Source of the DNA: an uncultured Clostridiaceae bacterium
GTDB taxonomy: Bacteria > Bacillota > Clostridia > Clostridiales > Clostridiaceae
Direction of reading: 5' to 3'
NCBI GenBank assembly: GCA_946405135.1
Contig: CAMJGD010000003.1
Coordinates: 124,001-188,000 of the forward strand
DNA: 64,000 nucleotides
Part shown: one piece after another, positions 1-8,069 of the stretch
How positions within the stretch are numbered: the first letter of the stretch is position 1
How the letters are laid out: the number at the start of each line of letters is the position of its first letter
Notes under the pieces: model-generated
Database searches by the model: none
What the model saw: the letters and a program-made list of their open reading frames with translations, nothing else
What the model was told of the DNA's origin: nothing
Made by a program: the position numbers and the translations under genes

Positions 1-849
1 GTGCTATCACCTTTTGTAAGCACCTTTATGCATGACATATTTTCTGCTTTATGGGTAAGTATTTTTCATTTGTTTAAGGGAGAGTTCGGCAAAGTTTTAA
101 AGGCTTTTAAGACAAGAAGCGGACTTTTTATAGTGCTTGGTGCTCTTTTAGGGGGACCATTGGGTATGACTTGTTATATGCTTAGTGTAAAATATATTGG
201 AGCTGCATATGCTGCTTCTATAACTTCTATCTATCCTGCTATAGGAGCGTTATTTGCTTTTTTATTTTTAAAGGAAAAGCATGAAAAAAGGGTTTGGATA
301 GGTATAGCTTTAAGCATTATAGGGGTGATAATTTTGGGATACCAGCCTTCAGAAGTGGCGGTAAATGGCAAGTTTTTTTTAGGAACGATTTTTGCATTAG
401 GCACTGTAATGGGCTGGGGGCTTGAAAGTGTGGTTTGTGCTTATGGTATGAAAGAAGATGTAACTGCAGAGCATGCCCTTAATATAAGACAGCTTACTTC
501 AGGTATATTTTATGGTATCATAATACTTCCGCTTATTAAAGGACATTTTTTAACAGGTCTAGTACTAAAAACTCCAACTACTTTATGGATTATGCTTACA
601 GCTCTAGTTGGTACTGCTTCTTATCTTTTTTACTACAGAGCCATAAGTATGATTGGAGCTGCAAGAAGTACAGGCATGAATATAACTTATGCCATATGGG
701 CTATAATTATTCAAGTATTATTTCTTGGTACTAAACCTAGTTATCAGCTCATAGTGGGATGTATGATAACTTTTATGGGAACTTTATTGGTAGCCGGTAA
801 TCCAAAAGATATGTTAAATATAAAAGGAAGAGTAAAAGAAGAGTACTAA
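1..849 (+). CDS. licB: LicB-like DMT-family transporter, 5' end outside the window
   Basis: The protein is a very hydrophobic EamA/DMT-type permease of at least 282 residues with about nine membrane segments visible. It begins abruptly inside a hydrophobic region at base 1, so the N-terminal segment is almost certainly cut off by the window edge and the GTG at base 1 need not be the start. The internal duplication typical of the family is visible: 'YIGAAYAASITSIYPAIGA' in the first half resembles 'MIGAARSTGMNITYAIWA' in the second. The next gene, 14 bp downstream, is a LicC-type cytidylyltransferase. That pairing is the basis for calling it LicB, the choline importer of phosphocholine-decoration loci. 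Substrate is inferred from context only; other DMT transporters would look alike. Confidence 0.7.
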   Translation: MLSPFVSTFMHDIFSALWVSIFHLFKGEFGKVLKAFKTRSGLFIVLGALLGGPLGMTCYMLSVKYIGAAYAASITSIYPAIGALFAFLFLKEKHEKRVWIGIALSIIGVIILGYQPSEVAVNGKFFLGTIFALGTVMGWGLESVVCAYGMKEDVTAEHALNIRQLTSGIFYGIIILPLIKGHFLTGLVLKTPTTLWIMLTALVGTASYLFYYRAISMIGAARSTGMNITYAIWAIIIQVLFLGTKPSYQLIVGCMITFMGTLLVAGNPKDMLNIKGRVKEEY

Positions 850-863
850 TAAGGAGGAAAAGT

Positions 864-1538
864 ATGAGAGCAATTTTATTAGCAGCAGGTATGGGAACAA
901 GATTAAGGCCCTTAACTTTAGAAACGCCCAAATCTATGGTTATTGTAAATGGGAAACCACTTATAGAGAGGCAAATAGAGTATTTAAGAGATATAGGCAT
1001 AAATGAAATCATTGTGCTTACAGGTTATCTTGCCCACAAATTTGATTATCTTGTGGATAAATATGATGTAAAGCTTGTTTATAATGATAAGTATGATATT
1101 TATAATAATATATACACCATGTACCTTGTAAAAGATTATTTAAGAGATGCTTATGTTATTGAAGCAGATGTATATTTAAATAGAAATTTTTTCAAAAAAG
1201 AATTGAAAACCTCCACTTATTTTAGCGGAAATAAAAAAGGATTTAAGGATGAGTGGGTGCTTAAATTTGATGATAATGGTAGAGTTTATGATATAGAAAT
1301 AAGAAGCGGAGAAGGGCATATAATGTCTGGTGTTTCTTATTGGACAGAAAAAGATGGTGAATTTATAAGTACAAAATTAAGTTATATAGTAGAAAACGGG
1401 AATTTTCAAGGACTATATTGGGATAACATAGTAAAAGACCATCTTAATGATATAGATATTCATATAAATGAAATAAATGGTGATGATTGGTTTGAGATAG
1501 ATTCATTGGAAGATTTAAGAGATGTCCCGAATGTTTAA
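864..1538 (+). CDS. licC: LicC-like CTP:phosphocholine cytidylyltransferase
   Basis: A 224-residue sugar-nucleotidyltransferase fold. The N-terminal signature LLAAGMGTRLRPLT at residues 5–18 binds the nucleotide, followed by PKSMVIVNGKPLIERQ. The conserved EADVYLNRNFF around residue 78 carries the metal-binding Asp. The length matches pneumococcal LicC (about 229 aa). LicC converts phosphocholine and CTP to CDP-choline in the cytoplasm, for transfer of phosphocholine onto teichoic acid or other surface glycans. A strong ribosome site (AAGGAGG) lies 8 bp before the ATG and the gene follows the transporter by 14 bp, so the two are one operon. A different small-molecule nucleotidyltransferase is possible, but the LicB-like neighbour supports choline. 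Confidence 0.75.
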   Translation: MRAILLAAGMGTRLRPLTLETPKSMVIVNGKPLIERQIEYLRDIGINEIIVLTGYLAHKFDYLVDKYDVKLVYNDKYDIYNNIYTMYLVKDYLRDAYVIEADVYLNRNFFKKELKTSTYFSGNKKGFKDEWVLKFDDNGRVYDIEIRSGEGHIMSGVSYWTEKDGEFISTKLSYIVENGNFQGLYWDNIVKDHLNDIDIHINEINGDDWFEIDSLEDLRDVPNV

Positions 1539-1632
1539 TTATTTTGTAAAATGCTTAATAATGGGTATAGATTTTCACTTCATATAATGTAATTATTTAA
1601 AAATTTATTAATATTTATTTAACAGTAAAAAA

Positions 1633-1641
1633 TGATATAAT
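1633..1641 (+). promoter_or_regulatory. Extended -10 promoter for the first LCP gene
   Basis: TGATATAAT is an extended -10 element (TGnTATAAT), about 95 bp upstream of the first LCP gene. No good -35 box is visible 17 bp upstream. Position and A+T richness make it a plausible start site. Confidence 0.35.
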
Positions 1642-1734
1642 TATGTCTATGTAATGCATATGTTTATAAATTTTATGTTGAATATTAGCTATTATTGTAA
1701 TTGTTGCAGGTTATAGAGAAAGGATTGTAATTAT

Positions 1735-2733
1735 ATGATTAAAAGAAGTGAAAAAGATGATAAAAAGAAGCTGAGTAAGGGGAAAAAAGCTGCTATTTCT
1801 ATAATAGCTGTAGTATTGGTAATACTTATTGGTTATGGAGCATTTGCTGTTGTTCAAGTTAAAAAAATAAAAACTGTGAAACTACCTAAGTCAGATGAAG
1901 AAATAGGTATAAAGGAGCAGCCTAAAGTAATAAAAGACGAACAAGGTAATGATAGAGATAAGCCTAAAGTAACTAATATTTTGCTTCTAGGTGTGGATAA
2001 ACAAGAAGATGCTTCTGATAGCATAATAGTTTTTTCTATAGATGATACTTCAAAATCTATAAAGATGTCTTCGCTTATGAGAGATAGTTATATAGATTTT
2101 GGTAAAGGCAAAGTAAACAAGCTAAACTATGCATATCATTATGGTGGACCGCTTTTGTCAGTAAAAACTATAAATGAAAATTATAACTTGGATATTAGAG
2201 ATTATATAAAGGTAGACTTTGGTGCTCTGGATAAGATAATAGACAGTCTTGGCGGTGTAAATATAAATGTGAAGCCTGAAGAAATTAGGCTACTAAACAT
2301 GTGTGTAAAAGATATAGCCAGAATTGAGGGGACAAGTCCTAAATATCTAAAAAATTCAGGTCTGCAAAAGCTTAATGGACAGCAGGCTGTGGCCTATTGC
2401 AGAATAAGGTATGTAGGGAACTATGACTATGAAAGAACAGAAAGACAGAGGAGAGTACTTAAAGCTTTATTTCAAAGTGCAAAAGATATTCCTCCAACTA
2501 AGTATCCATCAGTGATATCCGAAATTTCCCCTTATTTAGAGACAAGTTTGGATTTTGAGAAAATGCTTTCTTATGGAACTAAGATAGTTAGCTATGAAAA
2601 AAACAATATAAAAGAAACTAGAGTTCCTTATGATGGATATAAAAATGATGATACTATTGATGGTATTTATTATTTAAAGTGGGACAAAGAAAAGAATTTA
2701 GAAAAGCTTCATAAATTCATATATGCAAATTAG
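1735..2733 (+). CDS. LytR-CpsA-Psr (LCP) family glycopolymer ligase, copy 1
   Basis: The 332-residue protein has a short Lys-rich cytoplasmic tail, one membrane anchor at about residues 20–40, and an extracellular LCP domain from about residue 80 to 250. LCP hallmarks are present in order: ILLLGVDKQEDASDSIIVFSID, SLMRDSYI, KLNYAYHYGG, VDFGALDKIIDSLGGV and AYCRIRYVGNYDYERTERQR, which includes the pyrophosphate-contacting Arg residues. LCP enzymes move wall teichoic acid or capsular polymers from lipid carrier to peptidoglycan. The ribosome site AAAGGA lies about 10 bp before the ATG. It follows licBC, so a role in attaching a phosphocholine-bearing surface polymer is a reasonable guess. A near-identical copy follows directly. 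Confidence 0.85.
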   Translation: MIKRSEKDDKKKLSKGKKAAISIIAVVLVILIGYGAFAVVQVKKIKTVKLPKSDEEIGIKEQPKVIKDEQGNDRDKPKVTNILLLGVDKQEDASDSIIVFSIDDTSKSIKMSSLMRDSYIDFGKGKVNKLNYAYHYGGPLLSVKTINENYNLDIRDYIKVDFGALDKIIDSLGGVNINVKPEEIRLLNMCVKDIARIEGTSPKYLKNSGLQKLNGQQAVAYCRIRYVGNYDYERTERQRRVLKALFQSAKDIPPTKYPSVISEISPYLETSLDFEKMLSYGTKIVSYEKNNIKETRVPYDGYKNDDTIDGIYYLKWDKEKNLEKLHKFIYAN

Positions 2734-2854
2734 AACTAATAATATCAATACTCTTTTATTTATGGCTATTTAATACATAGAGTTATAAATTTTATGTTGG
2801 ATATTATCTATTATTGTAATTGTTGCAAGATTAGAGAGAAAGGATTGTAATTAT

Positions 2855-3853
2855 ATGATTAAAAGAAGTGAAAAAAATGATAAAAAGAAGCTGAGTAAGA
2901 GGAAAAAAGCTGCTATTTCTATAATAGCTGTAATATTGGTAATACTTATTGGAGCTGGAATATTTGCTGTTGTTCAAGTTAAAAAAATAAAAACTGTGAA
3001 ACTACCTAAGTCGGATCAAGAAATAGGTATAAAGGAGCAGCCCAAAGTAATAAAAGACGAACAAGGTAATGATAAAGATAAACATAAAGTAACTAATATT
3101 TTGCTTTTAGGTGTGGATAAACAAGAAGATGCTTCTGATAGCATAATAGTTTTTTCTATAGATGATACTTCAAAATCTATAAAGATGTCTTCGCTTATGA
3201 GAGATAGTTATATAGATTTTGGTAAAGGCAAAGTAAACAAGCTAAACTATGCATATCATTATGGCGGGCCTCTTTTGTCAGTAAAAACTGTAAATGAAAA
3301 TTATAATTTGGACATTAGAGATTATGTAAAGGTAGATTTTGGTGCTCTGGATAAGATAGTAGACAGTTTTGATGGTGTAAATATAAATGTGAAGCCTGAA
3401 GAACTTAAGCTGTTAAACAGTTATGTAAAAGATGTAGCTAGAATTGAGGGAACAAGTCCTAAGTATTTGGAAAATTCAGGTTTGCAAAAGCTTAATGGTC
3501 AGCAGGCTGTAGCATATTGCAGAATAAGGTATGTAGGGAATAGTGATTATGAAAGAACAGAAAGACAGAGAAGAGTACTTAAAGCTCTATTTCAAAGTGC
3601 AAAAGATATTCCTCCAACTAAGTATACATCAGTGCTATCTGAAATATCACCTTATTTAGAGACAAGTATGGATTTTAGCGAAATGATTTCTTTTGGAACT
3701 AAGGTTGCTAACTATGGAAGAAACGATATAAAAGAAACTAGGGTTCCTTATGATGAATATAAACATGATGATAATATCGATGGTATTTATTATTTAAAGT
3801 GGGACAAAGAAAAGAATTTAGAAAAGCTTCATAGATTCATATATGCAGATTAG
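2855..3853 (+). CDS. LytR-CpsA-Psr (LCP) family glycopolymer ligase, copy 2
   Basis: Second tandem LCP paralogue, also 332 residues, with the same anchor and LCP motifs as copy 1 (GVDKQEDASDS, SLMRDSYI, AYCRIRYVGNSDYERTERQR). It differs from copy 1 by scattered substitutions, concentrated around residues 180–200 (LKLLNSYVKDVA against IRLLNMCVKDIA) and in the C-terminal 60 residues. No frameshift or stop interrupts it and all core residues are kept, so both copies look functional. No separate promoter is obvious, so it is probably read from upstream, and a strong terminator follows at 3858. Confidence 0.85.
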   Translation: MIKRSEKNDKKKLSKRKKAAISIIAVILVILIGAGIFAVVQVKKIKTVKLPKSDQEIGIKEQPKVIKDEQGNDKDKHKVTNILLLGVDKQEDASDSIIVFSIDDTSKSIKMSSLMRDSYIDFGKGKVNKLNYAYHYGGPLLSVKTVNENYNLDIRDYVKVDFGALDKIVDSFDGVNINVKPEELKLLNSYVKDVARIEGTSPKYLENSGLQKLNGQQAVAYCRIRYVGNSDYERTERQRRVLKALFQSAKDIPPTKYTSVLSEISPYLETSMDFSEMISFGTKVANYGRNDIKETRVPYDEYKHDDNIDGIYYLKWDKEKNLEKLHRFIYAD

Positions 3854-3857
3854 AATT

Positions 3858-3908
3858 AAAGGCGTCAGCACTCTTTTAAAGATGAGTGCTGATGCCTTTA
3901 AATTTTTT
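3858..3908 (+). terminator. Intrinsic terminator after the LCP pair
   Basis: A 16-bp stem, AAAGGCGTCAGCACTC (3858–3873) with GAGTGCTGATGCCTTT (3884–3899), has one G·U pair and a 10-nt loop, and is followed by a T-rich tract. Confidence 0.9.
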
Positions 3909-4371
3909 CAAAAAGTTTTTTAGGGTAAAAATCCTTTACCACAGTTGTTATATTGTTTTTGTACATTAATTGCAGTTTGAATATCGAAGTGAAGATTGTT
4001 TATGACATTTGTCATATCCATAAGTTATATAACTCACTATTTAGACAGGGTTAATTACTATATTATATAAGTAAAGATCAAACGTCTTAGGAAATCACAA
4101 CAGTTATAGCATGCTAATCACTATATTATATAAGTAAAGATTGATTTAATGAAATGGACTTGGCTAGATTTTTACAAGGCTAATTACCATATTATGCGAG
4201 TAATTATAAGTAACTAAAGATAGTTAAAAGTTTGAGAAAACACACTATAACGATGCTTTTTGTATAGCAATTATAAGTAACTAAAGATAGTTAAAAGTAA
4301 TTATAGATAATTATGTTATTAAAGAGTAATTGGAAATTTAATATAAATTGATTATAAAAGGAGGTTTAACC
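3909..4371. repeat. Gene-free spacer with short direct repeats and two palindromes
   Basis: No convincing gene is present. A near-identical 28-base motif (…ACTATATTATATAAGTAAAGAT) occurs at 4051–4078 and 4114–4141, and a diverged version starts near 4180. A second motif of 30 bases is repeated exactly at 4202–4231 and 4269–4298 (ends AAAGATAGTTAAAAGT). Offsets are 63 and 67 bp. A perfect palindrome TATGACATTTGTCATA lies at 4001–4016, and AGTTATATAACT lies at 4023–4034. These could be operator sites for the exporter operon that follows. Confidence 0.7.
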
Positions 4372-5304
4372 ATGATAGTGGAGATAAATAATTTAGTGAA
4401 AAGATATGGAGATTTTTTAGCGGTGGATAATTTAAATCTTTCGGTGAAAGAGGGGGAAATATTTGGTCTTCTGGGTCCTAATGGTGCAGGAAAAACCACC
4501 ACTATAAACACTTTAGTAGGTCTTACAAAGATTGATAGTGGAGAGGTTAAAATTTTCGGAAAAACATTAAAAGATCATGAAATAGAAATAAAAAAGGAAA
4601 TGGGTATAGTTCCTCAAGATATTGCTATATATGAAGAATTAACGGCTTATGAAAATGTACTTTTTTTTGGAAGACTTTATGGACTAAGAGGAGCGAAGCT
4701 AAAGAATATGGCAGAGGAAGCCTTAAATTTTACAGGATTATGGGATAGAAAAGAAGATAGAGTCGAAAAATATTCCGGAGGCATGAAGAGAAGACTTAAT
4801 ATAGCTTGTGCTATAGTTCATAGGCCTAAACTTATCATAATGGATGAGCCTACTGTAGGTATAGACCCGCAATCTAGAAATCATATATTAAGTTCTGTAA
4901 AAGAATTAAACAAGCAGGGAGCTACTATTATATATACATCTCACTATATGGAAGAGGTAGAAGAGCTATGCAGCAATATAACCATAATGGATCATGGCAG
5001 GGTTATAGCAAATGGCACAAAAGAAGAATTAAAGTCTCTTATTTCTTCAGAAAACAAGATAAATATAGAGATATCTTCACCTAATTTCACTATTTTAGAA
5101 AATATAAAATCTATATCAGGAGTAAAGGACTGCCAGCTTGAAGGTAATGAATTAAAGATAATATCCCATAAAAATAGTAAAAATCTTGTAGAAATTATTG
5201 AATCCATAAATTCTGCAGAATGTGAAGTGTTTTCTATAGATGTGGAAAAGACAACTCTTGAAGGAGTATTTTTGACACTTACAGGGAGAAATTTAAGAGA
5301 TTGA
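4372..5304 (+). CDS. ABC transporter ATP-binding protein (LnrL/CcmA-like)
   Basis: A 310-residue ABC ATPase of the drug-exporter type. Walker A GPNGAGKTTT is at residues 35–44, the Q-loop is VPQDIAIYEEL, the signature is YSGGMKRR, Walker B is LIIMDEPTVGIDP and the switch region is YTSHYMEEVEELC. A C-terminal domain of about 90 residues follows. The ATG at 4372 is chosen because AAAGGAGG lies 7 bp before it; a TTG at 4348 is also open but has no ribosome site. It sits 22 bp before two ABC-2 permeases, making one operon. Arrangement and partners resemble B. subtilis LnrLMN (YfiLMN, linearmycin resistance). The actual substrate is unknown. Confidence 0.9.
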   Translation: MIVEINNLVKRYGDFLAVDNLNLSVKEGEIFGLLGPNGAGKTTTINTLVGLTKIDSGEVKIFGKTLKDHEIEIKKEMGIVPQDIAIYEELTAYENVLFFGRLYGLRGAKLKNMAEEALNFTGLWDRKEDRVEKYSGGMKRRLNIACAIVHRPKLIIMDEPTVGIDPQSRNHILSSVKELNKQGATIIYTSHYMEEVEELCSNITIMDHGRVIANGTKEELKSLISSENKINIEISSPNFTILENIKSISGVKDCQLEGNELKIISHKNSKNLVEIIESINSAECEVFSIDVEKTTLEGVFLTLTGRNLRD

Positions 5305-5326
5305 TATTTAGAAAGGTGGTGTTAGA

Positions 5327-6475
5327 ATGAATATTTTGACTATAGCTTATTATAATATTATAAGATTTTTCAGAGATAAGAAAAGCTTCATATATATGCT
5401 TGCACTTCCTATAATACTTATACTCATACTAGGAAGTGCCTTAGATTCAAATTTTAAAATTAACAGCATAGATAGAACAAAGGTTGTATATGTAAATAAG
5501 GATGGGGGAAATATATCTAAAAATTTTGATGAATTTTTAGATAATAAGGAAGTAAAAGAATTAATAGAAGTTGAAAAAATGGATAGTTATCAGCTCGCTT
5601 TTAAAGAGCTTAACGATGATAAAATAAAAGCTATTATATATATAAATGAGGATTATTCTGACAAAGTAAAAAAAGGAGAAAAGGCTCCTATAGAAGTAAT
5701 TGGTAGCAACAGTAATTCGTTTAGATTTTTTTTGGTTAAAAATTTAGTTTCAAGTTTTATAGAAGGGGCAAATACTTCAGAAGCATTAGCAAAGATAAGT
5801 GATAGAAAAGAATTAAGGCTTCAAAGATGGGACAATATTACTGAAGAATCCATATCTTTAGATGGTAAAAGGCCTAAAGCTGTGGATTATTATGCAGTAA
5901 CTATGATGGTAATGATAATAATGTACGGTGCAAGCTACGGAGTAGCAGAAATAGGGGAAAATTACATGAACCCGGTAGGGAAAAGAATAAATAGTACCCC
6001 GCTAAAAGGTTATGAAAATTTTTTAGGTAAAACTATTGCTATAGTTTTTACTATGAGTTTTCAATTTATTGCTCTTATATTATTTTCTAAATATGCATAT
6101 AAAGCTAATTTTGGTAGCCACATTCTTTTTGTAATATTTGTATGCTTTTCCCTTTCTATTCTTTCTACATTTTTAGGAGTAGCTTTATGTCTTATTTTTA
6201 AAGATAAAGTGGTAGCAGGAAGAATATTAAATATAATTGTACCCATTTTTACCTTTATATCTGGTGGATATTTTGTGGTGGATGGAATGTTTTCTAGTGG
6301 TTTAATTAAAAAGCTTTTATATATTTCACCAAATTATCTTGCTCAAAAGGCTATTTTTAACAATATATATGGAGGAGCCGCAGGAGAGACTCAAGTTTGT
6401 ATCCTAGCTTTATGGATAATGATATTAGTGCTGCTTGTGGTATCTGTTTTTGCAGGAAGGAGGTTTGAAAAATGA
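5327..6475 (+). CDS. ABC-2 type permease (LnrM-like)
   Basis: A 382-residue permease with one N-terminal membrane helix (about residues 22–42), a large extracytoplasmic domain to about residue 190, then five helices including EIGENYMNPVGKRINSTPLKGYENFLGKT, the typical ABC-2 'coupling' region. Ribosome site AAAGGTGG lies before the ATG. Its stop overlaps the start of the next permease by 4 bp (ATGA), so the two are translationally coupled and probably form a heterodimer with the ATPase upstream. Confidence 0.85.
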   Translation: MNILTIAYYNIIRFFRDKKSFIYMLALPIILILILGSALDSNFKINSIDRTKVVYVNKDGGNISKNFDEFLDNKEVKELIEVEKMDSYQLAFKELNDDKIKAIIYINEDYSDKVKKGEKAPIEVIGSNSNSFRFFLVKNLVSSFIEGANTSEALAKISDRKELRLQRWDNITEESISLDGKRPKAVDYYAVTMMVMIIMYGASYGVAEIGENYMNPVGKRINSTPLKGYENFLGKTIAIVFTMSFQFIALILFSKYAYKANFGSHILFVIFVCFSLSILSTFLGVALCLIFKDKVVAGRILNIIVPIFTFISGGYFVVDGMFSSGLIKKLLYISPNYLAQKAIFNNIYGGAAGETQVCILALWIMILVLLVVSVFAGRRFEK

Positions 6476-7593
6476 CTATATTTTTAAATAATATAAAAAG
6501 AATTTTTAAAGATAAGATGGCTATGTTTTTTATGATAATAATGCCAGTAGTTTTTATGGCTGTTGTCTATCAAGGAAATATGGACGGAGGAAGTATAAAT
6601 CTTGGTCTTGCAGATAAGGATAATTCAAAGCTTACAGCTATTTTTAAGGATAATATAAAAAATACCAATAAAATAAATATAATAGATATAATAGATATAA
6701 ATGAAAATGAGATAAAATCTAAACTTACAAGTACCACTATAGATTACGCAATTGTCATAGATAAAGGATTTACCTCAGACCTCATTTCAGGGAAAGATGT
6801 AAAATTAAAGTCCTATAGTATAAACAGTAGCAATATACATTTACCTGTAAAGATGTATGCAGAAAATTTTTTAAATGCAGCAAAAAATATAAGCAAGGCG
6901 TCAAAAGGCAATGAAACTCAATTTTATAAAGGTATGGAGTATTACAAAAATGGAAGCTTTATTTCTTCCAGTAAAAGCTTAGATAATCATCAAGCCGAAA
7001 AAAATAAGAGCAGAGGAGCTTTAGGGTTTTTGATAATGGGTGTATTTTCCATAGCTACCTTTGGTTATTCATTTACTGTGGAGGATAAGGAAAACAAAGT
7101 ATATTACAGAATTTTTACTACCCCTATTACTCTTAAAAAGTACATGATGGAGAATATATTAACCCTCTTAAGTGTTTCTTTTATTCAAATATTATTGCTT
7201 CTCTCCATACTTAAGTTTGGATTTAAAGCCTATTTAGGAGACTCCTTTTTTAACATGGTTGTAGTGATTTTTGTATTTTCACTGAGCTGTGTAGCGTTAG
7301 CAGTACTTTTAGATAGTGTTTCTAAAACTTCGAGGCAGTTAGGTGTTATAGGAACCCTTATTTTTACACCTTTTTGCATGTTAGGCGGCTGCTTTTGGCC
7401 AATAGAAATAATGCCTAAGCCCCTTAAGCAAATATCAAATTTTATTCCCACCACTTGGGCATTAAAGGCAGCAGAAAAAATATTATATGGTAAAGCTCTT
7501 TCAGATATATACATGGAGATAAGTATTATGCTTCTATTTGCTTTAGTATTTTTCTTATTGAGTTCATGGAAAAAGTCAGATATTTCAGTATGA
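6472..7593 (+). CDS. ABC-2 type permease (LnrN-like)
   Basis: A 373-residue permease with the same plan as its upstream partner: an N-terminal helix (MAMFFMIIMPVVFMAVVYQ), an extracytoplasmic domain to about residue 180, then five helices. EDKENKVYYRIFTTPITLKKYMMENI marks the cytoplasmic coupling region, and the C-terminal segment IFTPFCMLGGCFWPIEIMP is typical of ABC-2 exporters. It is the last gene of the exporter operon. No clear hairpin terminator follows; instead repeats of the R family begin about 60 bp downstream. Confidence 0.85.
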   Translation: MTIFLNNIKRIFKDKMAMFFMIIMPVVFMAVVYQGNMDGGSINLGLADKDNSKLTAIFKDNIKNTNKINIIDIIDINENEIKSKLTSTTIDYAIVIDKGFTSDLISGKDVKLKSYSINSSNIHLPVKMYAENFLNAAKNISKASKGNETQFYKGMEYYKNGSFISSSKSLDNHQAEKNKSRGALGFLIMGVFSIATFGYSFTVEDKENKVYYRIFTTPITLKKYMMENILTLLSVSFIQILLLLSILKFGFKAYLGDSFFNMVVVIFVFSLSCVALAVLLDSVSKTSRQLGVIGTLIFTPFCMLGGCFWPIEIMPKPLKQISNFIPTTWALKAAEKILYGKALSDIYMEISIMLLFALVFFLLSSWKKSDISV

Positions 7594-8069
7594 CATTCAT
7601 AAAAATTTTATAAATCGATGAATACTAAACTGTTCTTACACCACCTAAGTCTATGTTGTAAATAAAAGTTGATACTATTTCAAAAACTTAAAATGTTTTA
7701 ATAAGATTTTAAATTATTTCAATGAAAAATGCAGGATAAAAGCTATATGAATATATGAGTATAAAAGTGTTCTTGCTCATTTAAGTCTATGTTGTAAATA
7801 AAAGTTGTTATACTATAAAACACAAAAAAATCCAGTGTCAAATATAAAAGTACTATATGTGGCTATAGCTGCTATAGTACTGAAATTTTTTTCAAATTCT
7901 ATAGAAAATGTTCCAAAGGCTCCGTTGCTTCACCAATTCAGTTGCGGCATTGCTTGTATCGATGATAGTTATCATAATCAAAGTTTTATAAAAATCAAAA
8001 ATATAGGATGTTTGAATTTAAGTAGTATAAAAACCATTGATATATAAATATAACTTTTTAACCATTAGG
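7594..8069. repeat. Spacer with two direct R-family repeats
   Basis: Two copies of the R repeat lie in the same orientation at 7651–7674 and 7787–7810 (CTATGTTGTAAATAAAAGTT in both). The match extends about 20 bp upstream of each (TGTTCTT…TAAGT), giving a unit of roughly 40 bp with an offset of 136 bp. An 80-codon open frame at 7805–8047 starts inside the second repeat without a ribosome site and is not supported as a gene. Confidence 0.7.

Larger units (their letters stand above)
1665..3853 (+). repeat. Tandem direct duplication, 1120-bp unit (LCP gene plus leader)
   Basis: Bases 1665–1734 and 2785–2854 match almost completely (for example AGAGAAAGGATTGTAATTAT just before each ATG). The two downstream genes keep the same length and most codons identical. 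The offset between the starts is exactly 1120 bp. The duplicated unit therefore carries the gene and about 70 bp of leader, but not the extended -10 element near 1636. Confidence 0.9.

Noticed and set aside
7805..8047. 80-codon open frame (MLYYKTQKNPVSNIK…)
   Set aside because: It starts with a TTG inside an R repeat, has no ribosome site, and shows no recognisable fold. It could be a remnant, but not a supportable gene.
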